The notes under the pieces were generated by a model that saw nothing but the letters and a program-made list of their open reading frames with translations, ran no database searches and had not been told where the DNA came from. This document shows positions 5,232 to 5,280 of a DNA stretch of 5,280 nucleotides, one piece after another. The translations under genes and the position numbers were made by a program. Position 1 is the stretch's first letter; each line of letters begins with the position of its first letter. The DNA is from JANNVZ01 sp046155615. GTDB lineage: Bacteria > Bacteroidota > Bacteroidia > Flavobacteriales_D > Sanyastnellaceae. The stretch lies in assembly GCA_046155615.1 (NCBI GenBank), contig JBJXFP010000139.1, forward strand, positions 1 to 5,280, in the 5' to 3' direction.

Positions 5232-5246
5232 GACAAAATTAGTCCA
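5230..5246. promoter_or_regulatory. Palindromic operator site 2 (TGGAC-N7-GTCCA)
   Basis: TGGACAAAATTAGTCCA repeats the outer half-sites of site 1 exactly, at a centre-to-centre distance of 40 bases. It overlaps the last two bases of the -7 box and the predicted transcription start. Its last A is the first base of the start codon at 5246. Cooperative binding of two dimers on nearly the same DNA face is possible. Confidence 0.7.
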
Positions 5247-5280
5247 TGATGGCAACGACAAAAAGTAGTGTAACAACATT
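5246..5280 (+). CDS. Start of an unidentified gene, cut by the right edge
   Basis: Eleven codons are visible (MMATTKSSVTT) from an ATG at 5246 or the adjacent ATG at 5249. In the same frame a TAG at 5240-5242 blocks any earlier start. The other two plus-strand frames are closed in this short stretch, so this is the only frame open to the edge. A consensus promoter with two operators sits immediately upstream, a common arrangement for an autoregulated transcription factor or a tightly repressed gene. Too little is present to name the product. Confidence 0.6.
   Translation, partial: MMATTKSSVTT

Overview
The window looks like chromosomal DNA from a member of the Bacteroidota, probably an environmental Flavobacteriales-like or Sphingobacteriales-like lineage. 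Three things point there. The prs gene is followed by a ribosomal protein L25 gene. Promoters fit the Bacteroidota pattern TTTG-N19..21-TAnnTTTG, with two exact -7 boxes. Start codons mostly lack a Shine-Dalgarno sequence and sit in AT-rich leaders. The species cannot be fixed from this sequence.

Layout. Positions 1-1082 (minus strand) hold a housekeeping operon: prs (ribose-phosphate pyrophosphokinase) and, 34 bases downstream, the first 35 codons of the L25/Ctc ribosomal protein gene, cut by the left edge. A consensus promoter lies at 1119-1149, with a perfect inverted repeat wrapped around its -7 box. Positions 1245-2876 (plus) encode a secreted 543-residue protein: signal peptide, seven repeats of about 65 residues each carrying a D-x-D-P-G loop (predicted seven-bladed beta-propeller), and a C-terminal dockerin-like pair of calcium loops. 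A small basic 85-residue ORF of unknown function (2907-3164, minus) converges on it.

Positions 3165-3632 are non-coding and dominated by about 22 degenerate tandem copies of a 10-11 base unit (consensus near ACTGGTGCTTA). The next gene (3633-4559, plus) encodes a 308-residue cytoplasmic protein with an uncharacterised helical N-terminal region and a C-terminal Ig-like/carboxypeptidase-regulatory-like beta domain. It ends at a very strong terminator with a 20-bp perfect stem and a poly-C loop.

Positions 4642-5245 contain no convincing gene but much structure: two perfect inverted repeats, a degenerate direct repeat pair, a five-copy GCCACC..CAAAA motif array and a 21-bp near-perfect inverted repeat. 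At the right edge two copies of the 17-base palindrome TGGAC-N7-GTCCA overlap the -33 and -7 boxes of a consensus promoter, directly before a start codon at 5246 whose gene runs off the window.

Only prs and L25 form a clear functional unit. I do not see a recognisable multi-gene novel system such as defence, CRISPR or secretion. The most unusual items are the 10-11 base repeat tract, the paired operators at the right edge and the uncharacterised 308-residue protein.
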